A DNA stretch of 64,000 nucleotides from Diadophis punctatus similis (taxonomy: Eukaryota; Chordata; Lepidosauria; Squamata; Dipsadidae). A program made the position numbers and the translations under genes. The notes beneath the pieces are model-generated. The model was not told the origin of the DNA, did not search any database, and saw nothing but the letters and a program-made list of their open reading frames with translations. The stretch lies in the NCBI GenBank assembly GCA_023053685.1, contig JALIGW010000004.1, forward strand, positions 84,593,679 through 84,657,678, read 5' to 3'. Shown piece by piece: positions 1 through 13,700 of the stretch (position 1 is the stretch's first letter; every line of letters starts with the position of its first letter).

Positions 1-123
1 TACCAGATACCACATTATTAGCCATAAGAAACCCACATCTTTCTAATCTTAAAATTAGCCATTAACAGACCTTTGTGTCTGTACTATATTCCTTATGGGT
101 AAATCTTGGTCATCGCCTAAGGC

Positions 124-125
<2 letters not shown>

Positions 126-210
<85 letters not shown>
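126..210. repeat. (ATT)n microsatellite at 3' side of R4/Dong copy
   Basis: About 85 bp of nearly pure ATT. It joins directly to the retrotransposon 3' tail. Confidence 0.95.
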
Positions 211-1587
211 CAATTGTATCACAGCGGCCAGTTGTTTCGCCGGATTTGGCATTGATTACTAGTCGAGCCCCACCCAGGGGCCTAGGAAGTCGTAATGTAT
301 TTTCGAAGTATATGTGCGGAACCGAGCAGTGCGGCTTTCTGCATTTGACTGATGGTGATTTTGTCAATTTTGAGCTGTTTTAAATGTAATTCCAGTGCTT
401 TTGGGATAGCACCCAGTGTTCCAATCACTACTGGAATTACCACTGCTGGTTTGTGCCATAATCGTTGGATTTCAATTTTTAAGTCCTGGTATTTTGCAAT
501 TTTTTCGTGTTCCTTTTCATCGACCTTGCTATCTCCTGGTATTGCAATGTCAATTATAGTCACCTTGTTGTTCTCGACCAACGTGATGTCTGGTGTATTA
601 TGCGCCAGTACCTTGTCTGTTTGTATACGAAAATCCCACAAGATCTTGACCATCTGATTTTCAGTGACTTTTTCAGGCTTGTGTTCCCACCAGTTTGTAG
701 CAGTATGGATGTTATAATTTTTGCATAAATTCCAGTGGATCATTTGTGCAACAGAGTTGTGTCGTAATTTGTAATCAGTCTGTGCGATTTTCTTGCAGCA
801 GCTGAGCACATGGGCAACAGTTTCATCAGCTTCCTTGCATAATCTGCATTTAGCATCATTTGAAGATTTATCAATTTTGGCCTTTATGGCATTTGTACGA
901 ATTGCCTGTTCTTGTGCGGCCAGGATCAATGATTCTGTTTCTTTCTTTAAAGTACCAGATGTTAACCATAACCAAGTTTTTTCACTGTCCACTTTGTCTT
1001 TTATTTTTTCCAGAAATTGGCCATGTAATGCTTTATTTTGCCAACTCTCCATTCTTGATTTTATCACATTTTTTCTGTATTCTTGTTTCGTCTGTTGGAC
1101 CTTCAGTAGATTTTTGTTCTTTACTTCAATTAATAGATGTTCTTGACTTTCTTTTAAATAATCCGCCAATGCATGCTTTTCTTCTTCAACTGTTTGCTTT
1201 ACTTGTAGTAGTCCTCTGCCACCTGATTTTCTGGGCAGGTAAAGTCTATCAGTGTCACTACGTGGATGTAAACTGTAGTGCATTGTCATTAGTTTTCTGG
1301 TGTTTCGGTCCAAAATGTCCAAATCAGCTTGTGTCCAGTTAATTATACCAGCCGTGTATCTTATGACTGGTATTGCCCAGGTATTCATGGCCTTGATGGT
1401 GTTTCCACCATTTAATTTAGATTTCAAAATTTTCCTAACTCTGTTGGTGTACTCTCTTCTAATGATAGTTTTCACTTCTCCATGTCTGATGTTATCCAAC
1501 TGCAGAATGCCCAGATATTTATAGGCTTCATTTTGATTGCATTTAATTAATTGGCCATTGGGCATTTCAATTCCGTCACATGTAGTG
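211..1587 (-). mobile_element. R4/Dong-type non-LTR retrotransposon, 5'-truncated, inside an ATT microsatellite
   Basis: A single open frame on the - strand encodes the C-terminal half of a restriction-like-endonuclease (RLE) type reverse-transcriptase protein. About 70 nt of 3' tail follow the stop. ATT arrays lie on both sides in the same orientation (126-210 and 1588-1700). This fits the R4/Dong group, some members of which use TAA-type repeats as target. Clade assignment is inference from domain order and context. The copy has no internal stop, so it is young. Confidence 0.65.
282..1587 (-). pseudogene. R4/Dong-like ORF fragment: end of RT, CCHC knuckle and RLE endonuclease
   Basis: About 435 codons without a stop. 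The first residues (GIEMPNGQLIKC, then YKYLGILQ) match the end of a reverse-transcriptase domain. A thumb-like helical region follows. Then comes a Cys-His knuckle, CRLCKEADETVAHVLSCC (C-x2-C-x7-H-x4-C, near 795-848). An RLE-like site follows: PDITLVENNKVTIIDIAIPG and a KYQDL lysine (about 484-593). The N-terminal part with the RT catalytic block is missing, so the copy cannot be autonomous. The open frame continues into the microsatellite as poly-Ile, which is not coding in origin. Confidence 0.65.
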
Positions 1588-2293
<706 letters not shown>

Positions 2294-2822
2294 AACAGAG
2301 TTGGAAGAGACCTTGTAGGTCATCTAGTCCAACCCCCCGCCCAAGCAGGAGACCCTACACCAGTGATGGCGAACCTTTTAGACACCGAGTGCCCAAACTG
2401 CGTGCGCATGCCCAAACTGAAAGGTGTGTGCGTGTGTGCGAATGAGCGCAAGCGTGAGCGGGCGTATGCATGGACATGGGTGCACATGTGCATGCAGACA
2501 TGCGTGAGCATGCTCATGCACATGTTTGAGCATGCGCATGCACGGAGATGCATGAGTGTGTATCTGGCCGGTGGGGCATCCAGCAGCGCAGCAAGAGGTA
2601 AGATCTTTTTCTTTCATGAGTTCTGTTTCGTCGTTTGCAGGCAAACAGAAGCTCACGAAAGAAACGCCACTGAGATCTGACCTGGGGTGATGGTGCGCGT
2701 GCCAGCAGAGAGGGTTTTGCGTGCCACCTCTGGCACATGTGCCATAGGTTCGCCATCACGACCCTACACCATTTCTGACAAATGGCAGTCCAATCTCTTC
2801 TTGAAAGCCTCCAGTGATGAAG
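2294..2822 (-). mobile_element. CR1 LINE 3' end, split by a nested MITE
   Basis: The + strand shows the CR1 antisense motif (AGAGTTGGAAGAGACC, CATCTAGTCCAACCC) at 2294-2360. It resumes at 2762-2822 after an insertion (2361-2761). Confidence 0.8.
2361..2761. mobile_element. hAT-type non-autonomous transposon in CR1 (TSD CCCTACAC)
   Basis: Starts CAGTGATGGCGAACC and ends with the inverse GGTTCGCCATCAC. The 8-bp duplication CCCTACAC is at 2353-2360 and 2762-2769. The interior is rich in GT, GCATGC and GAGCATG runs. The last two bases deviate from the expected CTG end. Confidence 0.75.
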
Positions 2823-3705
2823 CTCATGGATTGGTGGGAATTGAACTGTAATTGAATATGGTAGGGTGGAACTCTGGGCATGTGCAAAGTGTATTCTGCA
2901 ATTGAAGTATTTATGTGCAGTAAAGGCAGGCAAGTGAGATCCAGGATGGTGTGGTGTTGAAGGCCAGGAGCAGAGAGATCCATACAGTGTTTATGCATGG
3001 AAGCCAACTGGGTAATGTGGGGCCAGTCCCTCTCTTTCAATCACAGGAAGAGGAAGAAAATGTATAAAATATATAAGAAAGAGGCATCTCATCTTAATTC
3101 CCCTCCTGATTATTTTTGCAAACGAACTGTGGAGTGATTTTTTTTGTTCCAAATATCCAAAAATTTCCTGGACTCTACTATTAAGATAGCAGAAGTTAAG
3201 ACTGCAGAAATTTAAGGGGCCACCAGAGGGCAGAAGAGCGATGAAGAAAGTGCGAACTCCCCACTATCACCTAGGGGTGATCCAAATTCTTGCAGCAGGA
3301 CAAAGCAACTTGAATAAAACCTGATTTGGGATTGATTTGCGGGGGAAATAAGCACATTTGAAAATACATAAATGCGGAATTTATTTAGTGACCTGGGCTG
3401 TCCTGTAAGGTTATGCTAAGATCTTATGGGTGGGTGGGTGGGTTGGAGATTTTTGGCTTGACTGTCTGGTTTCCAGATGGGGTCAATGGTTTTGGGGCTT
3501 TTAAAAACAAATTGAGAAACGTGCGATATTTATGCAGCCCGCATCGTGTTGTGCTCAACCGCATTTGCGAGAGCGCAATCAACACAAGTCTTGTGTGTGC
3601 ATTGTTGCATTTCTCTAAGGAAACACAACAGGGCAGCAAAACTGGGATTGTGGTAATATTTGAATGTGACATAAAGCATGCTCAAGTCCTTTGCAACCCA
3701 AGGAG
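2823..3705. other. Unassigned intergenic DNA
   Basis: No gene or clear repeat recognised. A TGGG run is at 3427-3441. Open frames here are short and without known motifs. Confidence 0.45.
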
Positions 3706-3708
3706 AAT

Positions 3709-4288
3709 ACCAGTAGTCCTTGACTTACGACCACAATTTCTGTTGCTATGTGAGACAGGGGTTAAGTGACCCCAAAGGTGCTTTTTTCCCCCAAGACTTT
3801 CTTGTTTTTTTCTTTTGAAGACATTTCGCTTCTCATCCAAGAAGCTTCTTCAGCTCTGACTGGATGGTAGGGAATGGAAGGATTTATATTCCTTGCAGAC
3901 ACAGCTGGTCATTTGCATCCTTTTTAGAGGGTCATTCAGGCCACTTGGATGTTTGTCTGCATCTAGCTGTTATGTTAGTTTTGCCCCATTTTATGACCTT
4001 GCTTGCCACAGTTGTTAAGTGAATCTCCGCAGTCGTTCAGCGAGTCACCCAGTTGTTAAGTGAATCCGGCTTCTCCATTGACTTTGCTTGTCAGAAAGTC
4101 CCAAAAGGGGATCACGTGACTCAGGGGCACGGCGACCGTCATAAATACGAGTCAGTGGCCAAGCATCCGAATAATGGGGATGCCGCAATGGTCGTAAATG
4201 TGAAAAAAACGGTCATAAGCCCCTTTTTTTAGTGCCACTGTAACTTTGAACGGTCACTCAATGAACAGTTGTAAGTTGAGGACGACAT
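3709..4288. mobile_element. AGTCCTTGACTTACGACC-type MITE, interrupted by a palindromic repeat
   Basis: Inverted ends (AGTCCTTGACTTACGACC at about 3713; GTAAGTTGAGGAC at about 4270) typical of the Tc1/mariner-like family described at 37181-37550. About 3775-3970 is an inserted copy of the AAGAAGCTTCTTCAG palindromic repeat. Confidence 0.65.
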
Positions 4289-4361
4289 GTGTGGGGTCTC
4301 CTGCTTGAGCAGGGGGTTGGACTAGAAGACCTCCAAGGTCCCTTCCAGCTCTATTCTGATT
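4289..4361 (+). mobile_element. CR1 LINE 3' terminus
   Basis: Sense orientation: GAGCAGGGGGTTGGACTAGA, then AGACCTCCAAGGTCCCTTCC. Short terminal fragment. Confidence 0.75.
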
Positions 4362-4444
4362 GATGTATATTTCCTCTTTCCCCTGCCCCTAATCCTTTGA
4401 GCATAACCCACAGCAAAGTTTTTAAAATGTTAACTATTTAAAAC

Positions 4445-4726
4445 ATCCAGTTGCGATCCAAACGCGGCGCATCTCTTAATTCATTCGGAGGATCGCAACT
4501 GCCGCAAGTTTCTTCCTCTCCGGCAAAGAAAGGGTGCGGGCACAAGGAACCCGGAAGTCGCTCTTCGTGGAACGCGGCGGCGCCTCTATTATTTTACCGC
4601 TCTACGTCCCGAACGGCGCGTTCAGGCGTTCCTGGGCGGAAATGACGCGTTTATTTGGCGACGGGACTTCCGGTCAAACCTAGAAGCGGCCTTGGGCTGC
4701 TTTTTTCCCCCCGCGGGGAAGACGGG
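4445..4726 (+). promoter_or_regulatory. PRPF18: PRPF18 CpG-rich promoter and 5' UTR with ETS sites
   Basis: GC- and CpG-rich DNA directly upstream of the PRPF18 ATG, in contrast to the AT-rich surroundings. ETS-type motifs are visible as CCGGAAGT at 4551-4558 and its inverse ACTTCCGG at 4666-4673. A GGCGGAAATGACGC run near 4636 resembles combined E2F and CRE half-sites. No TATA box is evident. This is the usual structure of a housekeeping splicing-gene promoter; the exact TSS cannot be read from sequence. Confidence 0.7.
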
Positions 4727-4792
4727 ATGGACGTTCTCAAGGCGGAGGTCGAGCGAAAGCGGAAGCTGGTGGAGGAGAAGGAGCTGCTGGCG
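4727..4792 (+). CDS. PRPF18: PRPF18 coding exon 1
   Basis: Residues 1-22, from ATG to KELLA, followed by donor GTGAGG. The open frame continues upstream to about 4655 but has no ATG there, so 4727 is the start. The exon lies at the 3' edge of a CpG-rich promoter block. Confidence 0.95.
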
Positions 4793-7700
4793 GTGAGGGG
4801 AAGGGCCTGCCTCGCAGGGTTGTTGTCATTGGGAGATCTCTTTAGGAGCCCCCCCCCCGGGAGGAGGAAATCCGGATTATTTAGACGCAGGGGTCTCCAA
4901 CCTTGGCAACTTTAAGACTTGTGGACTTCAACTCCCAGAATTCCTCAGCCAGCGAAGCTCGGAGTTGAAGTCCACAAGTCTTAAAGTTGCCAAGGTTGGA
5001 GACCCCTGAAAGAGCAAAAGATGCCATTAAAGGGGGAAGAACCGTTTTTTTAAAACACTCCTGGCTTTTTTTGGAGCCCGTCCTACCTTGCAGGGTGGTT
5101 GTTATTGGAGATCGCCTTAGGAGGCCCTTTGGAGGAGGAAATTCGGATTAATTAGAGCGAGGGTTGCTATCAAAGTGGGGGGACCGCTTGTTCCTCCTCC
5201 CTGCTTCCCTTTCCCAGCCTGGCCTCTCCCATCCTGGCCTGCCTTGCAGGGTTGTTTTTTGGGGGGGAGAAAACCGTAGAAGGAAGAGGCTGGAATTCAA
5301 TTTCCCCATAGAGGAAATTAAACCAATATTTAAGGGTTTATTTAACGTAGGGCATAGCAAAGAATGCTAATTATTTTGTTACCCTTAGATCCTCCCATAT
5401 CGGACAGCAAATGATATACAAAGCAGATTAATATTTTGCCTTGATTAAGAAAACGCGATAAAATACAAATGTTAAAAAGATCTTCCTTCAGAGACCAAAG
5501 TCTAGGCCAGCTAACCATCCAAGGCCCAGCATCATTTATCTCAAAAAATAAATCAGAAACTCATTCAAGATGACCTCAAAGAGCAAACAAATCCACAAAT
5601 TAACCCATCTGGTTCTAGCCTAGCAGGGTGTTCAAATCCAGCCTGACAATGTTACCTAGTTTGGATCATGAAATGTCTGCAAGAAAACCACCGAGCTCAG
5701 AGAGCACCGAGGACCCCACACTTCAAATCTCTGAGCAAACCCTCCTCCCTTCTAGCACTGATGATATTACCTAGTTGGGTCCTGAAACGTCTGCAAGAAA
5801 ACCACCCAGCTTAGAGAGCATCAATGACCCCTCATTTAAACCCTGAGCTACAGATATTCTCCTTTATTGGTAAATCCAGCCTGTTTTGGTAAGGGGTTAT
5901 TGGGTATGGGTCAGAAATTTGGAGTGGGGGAATTGGATATTTATAGCTCGGGGTCGACCTGTGAGATCCTTGTTGATCTCTGATCTTGGTGGTTTTCCTT
6001 CAGACGTTTCATTACCAAACTAGTAAGAGCACCTCCTCCCCCCTTCTTTCTCTCACTGATGATGTTACCTAGTTGGGTCATGAAATGTCTGTGAGAAAAT
6101 AACCGAGCTCCGAGGATCCCACAGGAATGGGTATTGTTTGAAAAATTGTCATTCCTGTTTAAAACACCCCTCACATGTTTCTGCCAGAAGCAGATTGTAA
6201 CCTAGTCTTCACCGCATTTTATACTGCAACACCTATAAAATTACTTTTAATTACTTAAAAAAAACACAGTTCCTAATGGAGTATCTCTTATTCGAATATA
6301 TTTTGGGATAAGAATGATTAAATATGAACATCTAAAATGTTCCAGCTCACTTTATATGTATTGCGTAGGGGGGAGGATTATTGATCACTCCATGTTTAAA
6401 CATGCATTATTTAAAAAAATGAAGGGAAAAAATGCAAAGGTTCTCTTAACATGATGTCATTTCTCTCTTTCAGGGAAATAAGAAATATTTCAAGCGCAGT
6501 GAGTTAGCAAAGAAGGAGGAAGAGGCATATTTCAAAAGATGCGGATACCAGGTATTGGCTTGCTATTCAAGTCAGTCACGCTGTCTAGATTCTCTTTGGC
6601 CCTGTATTAAAATATATTAATCCCAGTTATTTCTCTCATTTTGTCACTTCTGCACTTTAGCCAGTAAGTGAGACGCCACCGAGAGAGGTACGAATTCCCG
6701 AGCTAAGTTTGCAACGCAGGAAGAGCCATGCATGAATATGCAGCTATTTCATTTTTTTTTAATTTTTACTTTGGCTTCCTGTGTCCAGGGCATGAGGCTG
6801 CTTGAGAATGGACATGCTCTTATTTTTTTTTCTTTACATTGTGCCCACCAGGCATGCAGAGTGGATCTGATCAAATCCTCTTGAGCCAAGATCAGAAGCT
6901 GTTGAATTGCTGGCTTGATTTATTTTGCCTGTCAAACCCTCCAGAACCTGGCAAGCGAAGCTCGTATCGATCGGTTTTTGTAATGCTTGAACGATACAAA
7001 GGCAGTGGAATAAAGAACTTGTGTTTCTGGAGATTCTCAGTCATCCAGGTCATGGTTGACCCAAAGGTGCTTTTCCCAAAAGGCAACTGGGCTTTCTTGA
7101 CCCCCCCTCCTTTTGAAAACATTTTAGCTCTCATCCAAGAAGCTTCTTCAGTTCGATGATTGGATGAAAAGCGAAACATTTTCCAAGGAAAAAGCCACGG
7201 AAGTCCAGTTGCCTTTTGGAAAAAAGTACTTTTGGGACTATAAAAGCTTGTGTTTGATCAGCTAGGGGAAAATAGTAATAATACAGGATACTTCAAAACA
7301 GTTAATCTGAAAGAGGGTTTTCCCCCTCTCCCTTTCTTACCTCAGTCTGAAGAAAAGGGATGTGAGTGCATTAGTTTAGCATTTTGCTTTATGGACGGAA
7401 AAGAAATTGACGGGTTCATCATAGATGCTTTCGCTTCGCTTACACTGCCTTAGCTTATAAATGTCTTGACTGACTTACAAAACAGAAAGTAGTGGAACCA
7501 CACATTTTGTGTTTTTGTGAACACCCGTTGCTTGCAGCTAGCTCCAGCTGATGGAAGGATTTTGCAACTTTGCTTTCCATCTTGGGCTTAAATCCACTGT
7601 TTTCATAGTCACATGAACATGTTATATTTGCAACATACTAACGCAACATATGACATTGTTACATATCCTGAAGATCTCATTGCCTTTTGGAAGTTTTTTT

Positions 7701-10700
7701 AAATGGTCTTGGATTCACTTAGTACAGAGATCTTCAAACTTGGCAACTTGAAGACTTGTGGACTTCAACTCCCAGAATTCTCCAGCCAGCTATACTTGTG
7801 GAGTTAAAGTCCACAAGTCTTCAAGTTGCCAAGTTTGGGGATCCCTGACTTAGTAGAATGGGACTGATGGGTGTTGTACCAGCTTTGTGTTAGCCTAACA
7901 CACAAACACACACTCAATATTTTCTCCAATGGTTTTGAGTTGGGAAGGGTCATTTGTCGTATTATTTGCACCCAGAGGCATTTCTGCCTCGGTGGCATAC
8001 AGATAGTCCTCCACTTACAACAGTTCATTTACTGAACCATTCGAAGTTACAACAGCACTGAGAAAAGTGACTTATGACTTTTTCAGTCTTACGACGTTTG
8101 CAGCCCCATGGTCATGTGATCAAAATTCAGTTGCTTGGCAACTGACTCATTTACGACGGTTGTTGTGTCCTGGGGTCACATGATCCCCCTTTTTGCGATC
8201 TTCCAACAAGCCAAGTCAAGGGGGCTTAACTACCATGTTACTAATGTAACAACCGGTGTGATTCACTTAACAACGGTGGTAAGAAAGATCGTAAAATGAG
8301 GCAAAACTCACTTAACAAAGGTCTCGCTTACTGATAGCAATTTTGCGCTCAGTTGTGGTCGTAGGTCGAGGACTACCTGTACTTTAATTTTTGAAAAAGC
8401 AACAGAAATGGACTCAGTTGTGAGGTGCTTGTATTCGTTCCCTCTCTTCCTCCTGTAATTAAACCGTAGATTAAATAACCGTTATTTTTGGACTAGCAAG
8501 CTTTGTTTGTGCAAGCAAGAGTTTGCCTCCAAGCAAGAATTGAGAGTGCATCCTGAATTATGTGACAGGCGATCTCCTTACGTCCTCTAATTTGACATAT
8601 GTAAATCTTTTTTTAAAAAAGTCCCTGGTTACTTAACTCCGAAAGCATCGGCTCTCAAGCCTTAACTGGTTCCCTCTCCAAAAATATTGACTTTTAATTT
8701 TGTTTGATAGTCTACATTCTTTGTGAAGTTGTGTTGCCTTCTAACTGGATGGGGTTTGTGCCAGTTAGCCTAGAACAACGGGGCAATCCTAAAAAACAAA
8801 GGAAATGCTCACTGAATCATTTTATTGGGCGTTCCAGAGGAAATTCTGCCTCTCTGCCCTCTGCTGTAGATTGTCAGATGCAGGAGAGCCATCTTGGGCG
8901 TTCCTATGGAAAGCTGTGGGTTATATTGTGCTCCTCAACACTATTTAGGTCAGCGATGAGGCAGAAAAGGATGAAAACCCAGCATCTTCAAAGCCGGTGT
9001 TGGAGCTGGAGCTGGCAGAGGAGAAGCTGCCCATGACTCTCTCCAGGCAAGAGGTAAAGCCAAACGATTGGTACGTCTTCAGGTTTTAGCTACCATCCCG
9101 GCGTAGTAGGTACATGCCACTCGTCACGCTTGAGACTCTGTTCCTGCCCATCCTCCTGCTCTCCAAGGGGACGGAGAGTTTTGAGAGCACCACAGGTTGC
9201 CGATCTTGTGGTCCAGTGGATGCATTGGGACAACGCTTCCTAGGTCAGGAGGGAGGGGAAGCAGGAGGCTGGGACAGCCTCCAATTTCACCTTATTAAGA
9301 TTGCCTGGTTGGCCCAGAGGTGAGGTTGGAAATGCCACATTAAGCTTCTCTCTGTCTCTCTCTGTCTATCATCTATATCAGGGGTGGCCAAACTATGGTT
9401 CTTTGAGGACCTGTGGACTTCAGCTCAGGAATTCTGGGAGTTGAAGTCCACAGATCCTCAAAGAACCATAGTTTGGCCACCCCTGATCTATATCTATCGT
9501 CTAACCTCTCTCTCTCGTCTCTCCTCTACCTACCTAGTACCTACCTGCCTATCTTGATCATCATCATCTCACCTGTATATATGTATTCTGTCATCCATCT
9601 CTCTTTCTATATATATCATCCATCCATCCATCCATCCATCCATCCATCCACAGTATCTGTGTCTGTCTGTCTGTCTATCATCTATATCTATCGTCTAACC
9701 TCTCATCTCTCATCTACCTACCTAGTACCTACCTGCCTATCTTCTTCTTCATCATCACAACCACCCACTCACCCTACTTGCCTCTCTCACTATCTCTCTC
9801 TCTCCCTCCCTCCCTTTCCACCCACCCACCCACCCACCTACCTATGTTTGAGGTGAAACCCCCCAATTGTGATGTCTCTTGAATGCCATTGATGTTGCTC
9901 AGTCTAGAGCACTCCCCCTAGATGGAGCCACCTTCCTTGCAGAAACTGTTTTCCGGTTGATGGAGCCTTTTGCTGCCTGTTTTCAGGTCATTCGGAGACT
10001 GAGGGAAAGAGGGGAGCCCATCAGACTCTTTGGGGAAACCGATTACGATGCCTTTCAGCGATTGCGAAAAATAGAAATTCTGGCCCCGGAAGTGAACAAG
10101 GTAAGGGAGATTAAATGCGGAAATGCTGCTTTGTACAGGAGCCCTACAGGCAACCTCTGGTTTCTTCTCTCCATTGCTTTAAAGGATCTGCCAGTATATT
10201 ACCAAAGCAATACGTTGTGTATAATATGTTTTTGCTTCCCTGGTGAAACACAGAAGGCCTTTCCTCTGCTTATGAATTGGTTGGTAGAAAGTCTTAGGAT
10301 CCGAGTTAACAGAGATTCCATTTGGACTGGTTTATTTGGAATGAACATGCTGATTATTTGAGATTAAAAGATTAAATGAAATTCAACGCTGTTTTTCATC
10401 CTTGGCTTTACAATTTACGTGGAAAACTTAAGAAGAGAATGAATGTTTACGTTGCGGCTTATGGTTTGACATGACAAATGATAAGGCGTACTAGTGCCTG
10501 AAAACCTGGGGCCAATTTGTGGGTCCATCAGATTTTTGGGATGGACTTTAGAGACACAGGAACACTGCAGTTGTGCAGATTGTGATGTGCCAGATCCTAT
10601 ATGTAATGTATTTTATGCCATCCTGCCAACTGATGCGGTTCATCTTGGGTCGCTCCGGGATTTTGACTGGGAGCTGAAGACCTTTCTTGAGTTCTTTAGA

Positions 10701-13700
10701 AGTCCAGGCAGTCCTTGACTTATGACCACAACTGAGCCCGAAATTTATGTTGTTAAGTGAGACATTTGTTCAATACGTTTGGCCCCACTTTACCACCTGT
10801 CTTGCCATAGCTGTTAAGCGAATCACTGCAGTTGATGAGTTAGTTATCCCGGTTGTTAAGTGAATCCTATTGACTTTGCTTGTCAGAAGGTCACAAAAGG
10901 GGAATCACGTGAGCCCGGGACACTGCAACCTTCATAAGTACGTGCCAGTTGCCAAGCCTCTGAATTTTGATCATGTGACTATAGGGATGCTGCAGCGGTC
11001 GTAACTGTGAAGAATGGTCGTTAAGTCGCTTTTTTCAGTGCCGTAGTAACTTCGAACGGTCACAATAGACAAGCTGTTGTAAGTCAAGGACCACCAGCTT
11101 GATGATCTAGTCTGAGCTTCATTAATTTGACGCATTCCTTAAATGGTTTCCCTCTCATAGGGATTGAGGAACGACCTGAAGGCGGCTTTGGATAAGATCG
11201 ACCAGCAATACCTGAACGAGATTGTAGGGGGGCAGGAACAAGGAGAGGATGACGCGCAGAATGACCTCAAAGTCCACGAGGAGAACACGACCATCGAAGA
11301 ACTAGAGGTATGGCACGACGTTTTGGCTGGGGGACAATGCGCAAGCAGAAGAGGGCAACACAAACCACACATTGTAGGAATTCCTGTTCCTGCTGCGTTG
11401 ACAAGGTGTGTCTTGTTTGGTTGGGATTCAGTCCAAAGGAGCAACGACGCTCCTCCAGTTATATCTCTTCATCCGCAAAGCAATCAAGAATGGAATGCAG
11501 TCTTCCTGTCAACAGAGTCTTGAACTTTTGGCAGGTTTCAGGATGCAGGAAGTGTTCCGTAGCTTTATTCATGGGAACGTTTTGTTACCTGTATAGGAAA
11601 ATTGTCATCAACATGTTCTGGAAAGATATTTATTCTCAGGTTCGCGAAATAGAATACAGAATAACAGAGTTGGAAGGGACCTTGGAGGTCTTTTATTCCT
11701 TGAGCAGGAAACCCTATACAGTGATCCCTCGTTTTTCGCGGGCGTTACGTTCCAAAAAGAACCCGTGATAGGCGAAATCCGTGAACTAGGAACCTTTATT
11801 TTTTTTAACCCCTCCTACCCGGCTTCTGCGTTTTCGGCGCCCAAAAAAAGCCTGAAAAATGCTCCAACCTCTCCCTCTCTTGACGTCTGCTGTGGCTGCG
11901 TGGCACTGATCTCCTGAGCGAGCTTGTAGGCCGTTCCCTCGTCAATTTGGCGCGAACGGCCATTTTCCCTCAGGGAAAGCTGACAGCGTGGCCTGCCCTA
12001 CAGCTGATGAGCGGCAGTCCTTCTGCGCACGCGCAGAGCTCATCGCCTGCCGCTGCCAGACTGAAGCAGGAGACCACCATGCCGGCGCAGAACTCATCGG
12101 AGAGGCTTGCGAGTCCCAGAGCCGCGCGCATTGCCGCTGACTGCCTGGCCGCCCACGTCTTCACAGCTGACTCAGGCCCTCACATGTATTTCACTGCTCT
12201 TGGCAAGCTGTTTTACCAATCAGCCAATCAGAATGCAGAACACAATGCACGATGCAAATCCGTGAAGCAGCGAGACCGTGAAAGGTGAAGCGCGATATAG
12301 CGAGGGTTCACTGTATACCATTCCAGACAAATGGTTGTCCCAACCTCTTCTTGAAATCTTCCAGTGTTGGAGCATTTGCAGCTTCTGAAAGCAAGCCGTT
12401 CCATTGATCAATTGTTCTCACTGTCAGGAAATTTCTCTCCTTAGTTCTAGGTTGGATGTCCCTTCATTGATTTTTCCCACCTGTTACTTCTTGTCCTGCC
12501 TTCAGATGCTTTGAAGAATAGAACATAGAGTAATGGGATTGGAAAGAATCTCAGAAGTTTTCTAGTCCAACCCCCTGCTGGAACGGGAGATCCTACCATT
12601 CTGGACAAATGGCTGTCCAGTCTCTTTTGAAAACCTGCAGTGATGGAGGTTGTGGAGGGAAGCTGTTCCCTGGGTTAATTATCAGGAAATGGCTCCTTAG
12701 TTCTAGGTTGCTTCTCTCCTTGTTTAGTTTCCACCCGTTGCTTCTTGTTCTGCCCTCAGGTGCTTTGGAGAATAGCTTGACTCCCTCTTCTTTGTGGCAG
12801 CCCCTGAGATATTGGAAGACTGCTATCATGTCTCCCCTGGTCCTTCTTTTCATTAAACTAGACATACCCAATTCCTGCAACCGTTCTTCATATGTTTTAG
12901 CCTCCAGTCCCCTAATCATCTTTGTTGCTCTCAGCAAATGTTTTTCCAACATTTACTATACTGTGTAAATGTTGGAAAAAGGTTCCAACTTTTTTAAGTA
13001 ATAGAAGAACTGAAGAATGTCTTCTCCGGACCCAGAGCATCCTTGCTTGCATTAACTATCATCCCTAAAATATAATGTTCTTGAGTTTTGTAGGTTTGTA
13101 TCATAGTCTAGTGCTGGAAATAAATCTGAATTTGTTTTCTTTGTCTTTCGGTCTCAGGCACTGGGAGAATCCTTAGGTCAAGGTGACGACCATAAAGATA
13201 TGGATATCATCACTAAATTCCTGAAGGTAAAAAGCCAAACAAGACATCCCTCAAAACTGTAAACTTACTGCTGAGCTATGAGAGTCTTGATTTTATACCT
13301 GTATGATTTTTAGGGTTAAGAACTTGACATTGCTAGATATTTCAATTGGGATGAATATTCAGAAATTGCTGGTAGGCATTTAAGCAAAGGAATAGAATCA
13401 CGGACTACTTTAAAAACTATCTTCTATCAAACTTCAGGCTTCTCTTATTATTGTTTTTATTGTACGTTTCTTATCTATGCTGTACGCCGCCCTGAGTCCT
13501 ACGGGATTGGGCGGCCTATAAGAACGTTTATTAAATTAAATTAAATTAAATTCTCTGACTTTTGGGAGGTTCTGCTGTCTGTGTTGAGAGATGACAGAAA
13601 ACGGACTATTTCTACTCTGGAAATATACTTCTTTATAATACCACTTTTTATAACTGCTAACAAACGGTTTTAGAGGGATCTTTACAATAAATGTGATATA

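Noticed and set aside
55..383. Open frames with poly-Asn or poly-Tyr near the left edge
   Set aside because: They are translations of the ATT microsatellite and the 3' tail of the retrotransposon.
4655..4726. In-frame N-terminal extension of PRPF18
   Set aside because: Begins at a TTG, no ATG is present, and the known N-terminus starts MD.LK as at 4727.
12593..12952. 119-codon - strand frame with [16 protein letters not shown]
   Set aside because: It is the C-terminus of CR1 ORF2, one of many broken copies, not a host gene.
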